A DNA stretch of 9,659 bases from Pseudomonadota bacterium (lineage in GTDB: Bacteria; Hydrothermota; 32-111; QNBC01): positions 1 to 9,659 of the forward strand of contig JAACEC010000144.1 in assembly GCA_011682715.1 (NCBI GenBank), in the 5' to 3' direction. Shown in pieces: positions 6,398 to 9,659 of this stretch (its first letter is position 1; each line of letters starts with the position of its first letter). Made by a program: the position numbers and the translations under genes. The notes beneath the pieces are model-generated. The model saw only the letters and a list, made by a program, of their open reading frames with translations. It did not search any database and was not told where the DNA came from.

Positions 6398-7584
6398 GAA
6401 GCACCATTGTTCCCCGATAGCATTATATGGGGAGCGTTATCGTCCCATCTAAGACCAGAGAAGGTGGTAATAACTGTATCGGGAGATGTTATACTCGGTA
6501 TAATGGATGTTATCCATCTATCGGGAAGAGATGAGGAAATATTTGAGAAAGAAACGCCGTAGTTTGTTGAAACCCACAAATTGCCGTCCGATGTACCCAC
6601 ATATATGATGTTCGAATCAACCGGAGACACATTTAGTGCCGAAATGGAACCACCATTTGTAAGATCTCCTGTCAGAGCTGTCCAATTATCCCCTTTGTCC
6701 AATGAACGGTAGAGTTTGTACGTACCGAGATAAAGCTTACTGTGATTTTCCGGAGATATGATATAAGGGGTGGACCAATTTGTTCTGTCACTACTAAAGG
6801 AACTGCTCAGATATGAATAACTATTTAGAGAATAATCATCGAAACGGTACAAACTTCCCCATTGATATTCTGCATAAATCGTATTTGAATCGGTAGGATC
6901 CACGGCAACAAAGAAGCCGTCTCCCCCTAAAACACTCTCCCATGTATAGGGGTTGTTATTGAGTATTCTGTTGGTTCCATTATCCTGTGAACCGCCATAA
7001 ATTCTCATTGAATCGGCAGGATCTATACATCCCTGGTAGAACTGCATATTTGCAATAAAGGGCTGAAAGTTAATATAATTTCCACTATCGGAAGAAATAT
7101 AGAAACCGCCGTCAGATCCTGCAAAGCACTTTGACGGATTGTTTTTCGGTAAATACATGGCATGAAAATCAACATGTGCGTTGGTTAATACCTGATTCCA
7201 GTTTAAACCCCCGTCATCGGATACATAACAATACACTCCCAGAATAAAAATCCTGTCGGAATCCGTGGGGGAAACACGTATATTACCAAAATACCAGCCA
7301 TATGTATTATATATGTCGGGCATTGATCTGTATGACCAGATGTTGCCGTCGTCGATGCTTCTGTAAACACCGCCGATACCTCCGGATGAATCGGTATATA
7401 CGGCATAGAGAACATGCGGATTATTCTCCGAGATGGCAAGACCTATTCTACCCAGTTTTGCAGTGGAATCGGGTAGTCCGTCCGTGAGTTTTTGCCATGT
7501 TTCACCTGCATCTTCCGATCTGTAAATTGCCGAAGTTATACCGCCTGATTTACGGTTGTCAATGGTTCTGAGACGCTCCCACAT
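6379..7584 (-). CDS. Propeller gene, segment 2: central blades (no own start)
   Basis: The frame is open back to about 7602, so the ATG at 7584 is an internal methionine (DTVYAAMWER) with no ribosome binding site, not a real start. It carries most of the propeller: Asp-boxes SEDAGETW, SIDDGNIW, SDDGGLNW, SLDKGDNW and STNYGVSF, alternating with strands such as VLYAVYTD, SKLYLGTYKLY and IIYVGTSDGNLWVS. It runs to SGNNGASW and then leaves frame at the 5-bp duplication, adding HGRI before a TAA. On its own this segment would have no signal peptide and could not be exported. Confidence 0.7.
   Translation of the reverse strand: MWERLRTIDNRKSGGITSAIYRSEDAGETWQKLTDGLPDSTAKLGRIGLAISENNPHVLYAVYTDSSGGIGGVYRSIDDGNIWSYRSMPDIYNTYGWYFGNIRVSPTDSDRIFILGVYCYVSDDGGLNWNQVLTNAHVDFHAMYLPKNNPSKCFAGSDGGFYISSDSGNYINFQPFIANMQFYQGCIDPADSMRIYGGSQDNGTNRILNNNPYTWESVLGGDGFFVAVDPTDSNTIYAEYQWGSLYRFDDYSLNSYSYLSSSFSSDRTNWSTPYIISPENHSKLYLGTYKLYRSLDKGDNWTALTGDLTNGGSISALNVSPVDSNIIYVGTSDGNLWVSTNYGVSFSNISSSLPDRWITSIIPSITSPDTVITTFSGLRWDDNAPHIMLSGNNGASWHGRI
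6389..6398 (-). repeat. 5-bp tandem duplication causing a frameshift in the propeller gene
   Basis: On the coding strand, CATGG is repeated directly (6398-6394 and 6393-6389). With a single copy the frame reads G-A-S-W-Q-D-I-S, an ordinary Asp-box end. With two copies it reads SWHGRI and stops. Confidence 0.85.
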
Positions 7585-8363
7585 AGCAGCATAAACCGTA
7601 TCGGGTTTATTACAACATCAATGCCGGAAGTAGAATCACTTACGTATAAGACCTTTTCCCATGTTTGCCCGCCGTTGATACTTCTGTAAATACCTCTGTT
7701 CGGCCCCGTTCCGAAGAGTTTACCTGTGGCAGCCACGTAAAGAGTATTCGGGGCGATTGGATTAATGGCAATTCTTCCGATGTAGTAGGTACTGTCAAGC
7801 CCCATATTTTCCCATGTTTGCCCACCGTCAACGGATTTGTAGATGCCGTTTCCGGGATAAGAATAACTTGATGCGTTGGATTCGCCCGTTCCCACATATA
7901 CGATGTTGTGATAAATGGGATCAACGGCGATGTCGCCTATGGAGAGTATGGCGTTTTCATCAAAAACGGGGTTAAAGGTAAAACCGCTGTCCACACTCTT
8001 ATATACTCCGCCAGAAGCGGATCCTGCATAAAGTGTATCGTAATTACCGTTCGCACCCTCGATATCCGTAATTCTCCCGCTTATGTTATAAGGTCCTCTG
8101 GGTGTCCAGTAAATATTGTCTCTTCGAGGCATCTGCTGTAATTTCTTACTTTCTGCAAGTATCGTTTTTATCATCTGCGGAGTCATACTCGTATTTTGGG
8201 GATAGAGACGTTGAGATATAAACCAAATATTAGGATGTTCGCCGGGTTCCTTTCCCTCATTGGTAGTTTCTTTTCTGTTTTCAATACCCTTGTGATTAAT
8301 AACCGGAATACTTATTCCGATTACCAGGGTTATCAATAAAAGCAATAAAAAGAGTTTTTTCAT
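7536..8363 (-). CDS. Propeller gene, segment 1: signal peptide and first blades (frame ends early)
   Basis: This frame encodes 275 residues, of which the first 254 belong to the real protein. MKKLFLLLLLITLVIG is a Sec signal peptide. A linker of about 65 residues leads to YWTPRGPYNISGRITD (85-100), the opening of the family's propeller, followed by YAGSASGGVYKS and VYVGTGES. Asp-boxes are SVDSGFTF (123-130), SVDGGQTW (177-184) and SINGGQTW (228-235). After VVINP (250-254) the frame slips and the last 21 residues are out-of-frame translation ending at a TGA. In relatives this position reads D-P-x-N-P-D-x-x-Y-A-A-x-W, and the continuation DTVYAAMWER is found in the next frame. Confidence 0.7.
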   Translation of the reverse strand: MKKLFLLLLLITLVIGISIPVINHKGIENRKETTNEGKEPGEHPNIWFISQRLYPQNTSMTPQMIKTILAESKKLQQMPRRDNIYWTPRGPYNISGRITDIEGANGNYDTLYAGSASGGVYKSVDSGFTFNPVFDENAILSIGDIAVDPIYHNIVYVGTGESNASSYSYPGNGIYKSVDGGQTWENMGLDSTYYIGRIAINPIAPNTLYVAATGKLFGTGPNRGIYRSINGGQTWEKVLYVSDSTSGIDVVINPIRFMLLCGSVSEPLTTVNQAV

Positions 8364-8378
8364 ACAACCTCCAGGATG

Positions 8379-8807
8379 TTAAACTATTTTAGCGAGTTCG
8401 ATATCGAAGTTAAGATCCTTTCCGGCAAGGGGATGATTTGCATCGAGAGTTACCGTCGTATCGTTTACCGCCGCTACAACAACGTTTGTAACCTCTCCGT
8501 TTTCGGAATTTATCTGCAACTGTTGTCCCAATTTAACATCGATGTCTTTTGGGATACGGATTTTTTCCACTTCTATGACAAGTTCCTTGTGATGTTTGCC
8601 GTAAGCATCATCGGCTTTGATATGAATCGTTTTGTTTTCTCCTTCATGCATTCCTACGATAGCATCCTCGAAACCGGGAATTACGTGATGTTCCCCTATA
8701 GTGAATTTAAGTGGTTCTTTGCCTTTGGAGCTGTCAAAAATCATACCGTTATCGAGTTTGCCTGTGTAATTCACCTTTACCGTATTACCTTCCTTTGCTT
8801 CTTTCAT
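8379..8807 (-). CDS. SlyD-like FKBP-type peptidyl-prolyl cis-trans isomerase
   Basis: This is a 142-residue cytosolic protein without a signal peptide. The FKBP core is split by an inserted 'flap' domain as in SlyD. Core residues seen are VNYTGKLDNG (12-21) with Y14, FDSS (24-27) with D25, F35, VIPGFE (42-47) and AYG (68-70). The insert spans about 71-118, and the core resumes with NHPLAGKDLNFDIEL (124-138), the SlyD/FkpB-type ending. The histidine-rich metal-binding tail of E. coli SlyD is absent. The protein should catalyse proline isomerisation and act as a folding chaperone. AGGAGA (complement of 8812-8817) sets the start at 8807. It lies 17 bp behind mntP and 15 bp ahead of the propeller gene, so the three are almost certainly co-transcribed. 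A link to folding of exported proteins is possible but not shown. Confidence 0.93.
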   Translation of the reverse strand: MKEAKEGNTVKVNYTGKLDNGMIFDSSKGKEPLKFTIGEHHVIPGFEDAIVGMHEGENKTIHIKADDAYGKHHKELVIEVEKIRIPKDIDVKLGQQLQINSENGEVTNVVVAAVNDTTVTLDANHPLAGKDLNFDIELAKIV

Positions 8808-8824
8808 AAAATCTCCTTTTTGAT

Positions 8825-9373
8825 TTAAAAGCCTGCGAAAATTTTTATTCCTACCAATATAAGCATGATACCGCCGAATATCTCGGCTTTATCCTTTAAA
8901 AACAAACCTAAGTACTTACCTATCACTACACCTGCAGCCGAGAACAGAAATGTTACGGTTCCTATAATTAAAACCGATGTAAAAATAGATACCTTCAAGG
9001 TTCCCAGTGTGAATCCTACAGCAAGAGCATCTATGCTCGTTGCAATAGCGAGGAGCAGCAATCGTTTTATCCCCGGTGAGCGTTCGATTTTCTTATCTCT
9101 GTTTTTTACGGCTTCATAGATCATTTTCAATCCCAAAAAAACCAAAATAAAAAGAGCAATGAACCTACTATAACGCTCAACATAGGAAAATGTCCATTTT
9201 CCTATTCCCCACCCGATTAAAGGCATAAAAGCCTGAAATATACCGAATGCGAAAGCTATCAATAAAATATGTCTCTTTTTAAAAACTTTTGCAACCGCAC
9301 CTTCCGTTATCGAAACGGAAAATGCATCCATGGAAAGCCCCAGTGCTATTGTAATGATATTTATCAGGTACAT
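8825..9373 (-). CDS. mntP: Manganese efflux pump MntP (DUF204 family)
   Basis: This 182-residue protein has six predicted membrane helices and the internal two-fold repeat of the family: LGLSMDAFSVSI (11-22) with D16, and ATSIDALAVGF (111-121) with D115. FGIFQAFMPLIGWGIG (43-58) matches the conserved second helix. Length is typical (about 180-190). MntP proteins export Mn(II) from the cytoplasm and protect against manganese excess. I see no yybP-ykoY-type Mn riboswitch upstream, and there would be no room for one because the promoter ends 6 nt before the ATG. No Shine-Dalgarno is visible. It is the first gene of the operon, followed by the FKBP gene after 17 bp. Confidence 0.93.
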   Translation of the reverse strand: MYLINIITIALGLSMDAFSVSITEGAVAKVFKKRHILLIAFAFGIFQAFMPLIGWGIGKWTFSYVERYSRFIALFILVFLGLKMIYEAVKNRDKKIERSPGIKRLLLLAIATSIDALAVGFTLGTLKVSIFTSVLIIGTVTFLFSAAGVVIGKYLGLFLKDKAEIFGGIMLILVGIKIFAGF

Positions 9374-9379
9374 ATCGGC

Positions 9380-9408
9380 AGATTATCATACTTACGGGGA
9401 CGTGTCAA
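9380..9408 (-). promoter_or_regulatory. Strong extended -10 promoter of mntP, placing transcription start on the ATG
   Basis: On the minus strand, TTGACA (9408-9403) and TAATCT (9385-9380) are separated by exactly 17 bp, with TGA directly ahead of the -10 box (extended -10). Six bases (GCCGAT) separate the -10 box from the ATG at 9373, so the start of transcription should fall on or within a base or two of the initiation codon. An alternative -10, GATAAT at 15-bp spacing, would give a leader of about 3 nt. Either way the message is essentially leaderless. Confidence 0.65.
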
Positions 9409-9566
9409 ATAAAAGAACCGAATGATTAAGAAATATGCTTTATCGTTTCACCTTCATCTTTAATCACATCAGGTTTGGTAAGCTAAATTATATTCTCATT
9501 CTGAAAGTTTCAAAAAATACTTGCTATTTCCTAATGGTTAATTCTTACTGAATTTGTAGTGTATTA

Positions 9567-9620
9567 GGCACTTGGTATAGACATATTTACCACCTAAAGA
9601 ATAAAAATTCAATCCGATAA
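9567..9620 (+). repeat. Dispersed ~54-bp repeat, copy B
   Basis: This is the partner of 2617-2670, gap-free and in the same orientation on the plus strand. It lies upstream of, and divergent from, mntP in non-coding DNA near the right edge. GGCACTTGGTATAGACATAT at the left and AAAATTCAATCCGATAAA at the right are the best conserved parts. The element may extend beyond what the window shows. Confidence 0.55.
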
Positions 9621-9659
9621 AGTTATTAAACCAATGATATATGGAACCGACTCTACCCA

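Larger units (their letters stand above)
5843..8363 (-). pseudogene. Secreted BNR/sortilin-like beta-propeller protein with C-terminal T9SS-type sorting domain, two frameshifts
   Basis: Three overlapping open frames together make one protein. Adding one base near 7602-7605 and removing one copy of a 5-bp duplication at 6389-6398 gives a continuous frame of 838 residues, and the lengths fit exactly. The gene has a lipoprotein-free signal peptide, a multi-blade propeller with many Asp-box motifs (S-x-D-x-G-x-x-W), and a C-terminal beta-sandwich like those used for type IX (Por) secretion. Relatives annotated as sortilin/VPS10-like or 'BNR-repeat glycosyl hydrolase' proteins are exported; their substrates are generally unknown, and no sialidase active site can be claimed here. 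GGAGG (complement of 8368-8372) lies 4 nt before the ATG. The gene begins 15 bp after the FKBP gene ends, so it is the last gene of the operon. With two independent lesions it is probably inactive, unless they are assembly errors. Confidence 0.8.

Noticed and set aside
8376..8828. 150-codon plus-strand open frame over the FKBP gene
   Set aside because: It is fully antisense to a well-supported FKBP gene and has no family signature.
1..9659. CRISPR array, tRNA/rRNA genes, integrase or intact insertion sequence
   Set aside because: I found no regularly spaced repeats, cloverleaf, rRNA core or transposase motif anywhere in the window.

Overview
The window looks like a piece of an AT-rich chromosome from a bacterium of, or near, the Fibrobacteres-Chlorobi-Bacteroidetes group or one of its uncultured sister phyla. 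The main clue is a secreted beta-propeller protein with a C-terminal domain of the type IX secretion (Por) kind. Frequent ATA and AGA/AGG codons and very AT-rich intergenic DNA fit this, but the exact phylum cannot be fixed from the sequence alone.

Layout. (1) Positions 1-800 are a graveyard: the 3' end of a pRiA4b ORF-3-like gene, a decayed C-terminal piece of an M1-family aminopeptidase, and an unrecognised fragment. (2) 804-2476 holds a DEAD-box RNA helicase (DeaD/CsdA type) with its own sigma70-like promoter and a perfect palindrome across the -35 box. (3) 2477-2941 is non-coding, with a hairpin and one copy of a dispersed repeat of about 50 bp. (4) 2942-5210 holds a large SLC12-type cation-chloride cotransporter-like protein, apparently read from a leaderless mRNA. 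(5) 5211-5797 is an AT-rich stretch with no gene. (6) 5843-9373 on the minus strand is an operon, mntP (Mn efflux) -> SlyD-like FKBP prolyl isomerase -> secreted BNR/sortilin-like propeller protein, closed by a clear terminator at 5798-5826. The propeller gene carries two frameshifts, one caused by an exact 5-bp tandem duplication. (7) 9409-9659 is non-coding and holds the second copy of the dispersed repeat.

How it works together. The cotransporter and MntP both concern ion homeostasis, and the FKBP is a folding catalyst or chaperone. Nothing shows that the two sides of the window are functionally linked. The most interesting signals are regulatory. The transporter and mntP each have an extended -10 promoter ending exactly 6 nt before an ATG and no Shine-Dalgarno. 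The helicase and the operon-internal genes have good Shine-Dalgarno sites. I found no defence system, CRISPR array, RNA gene or intact mobile element.
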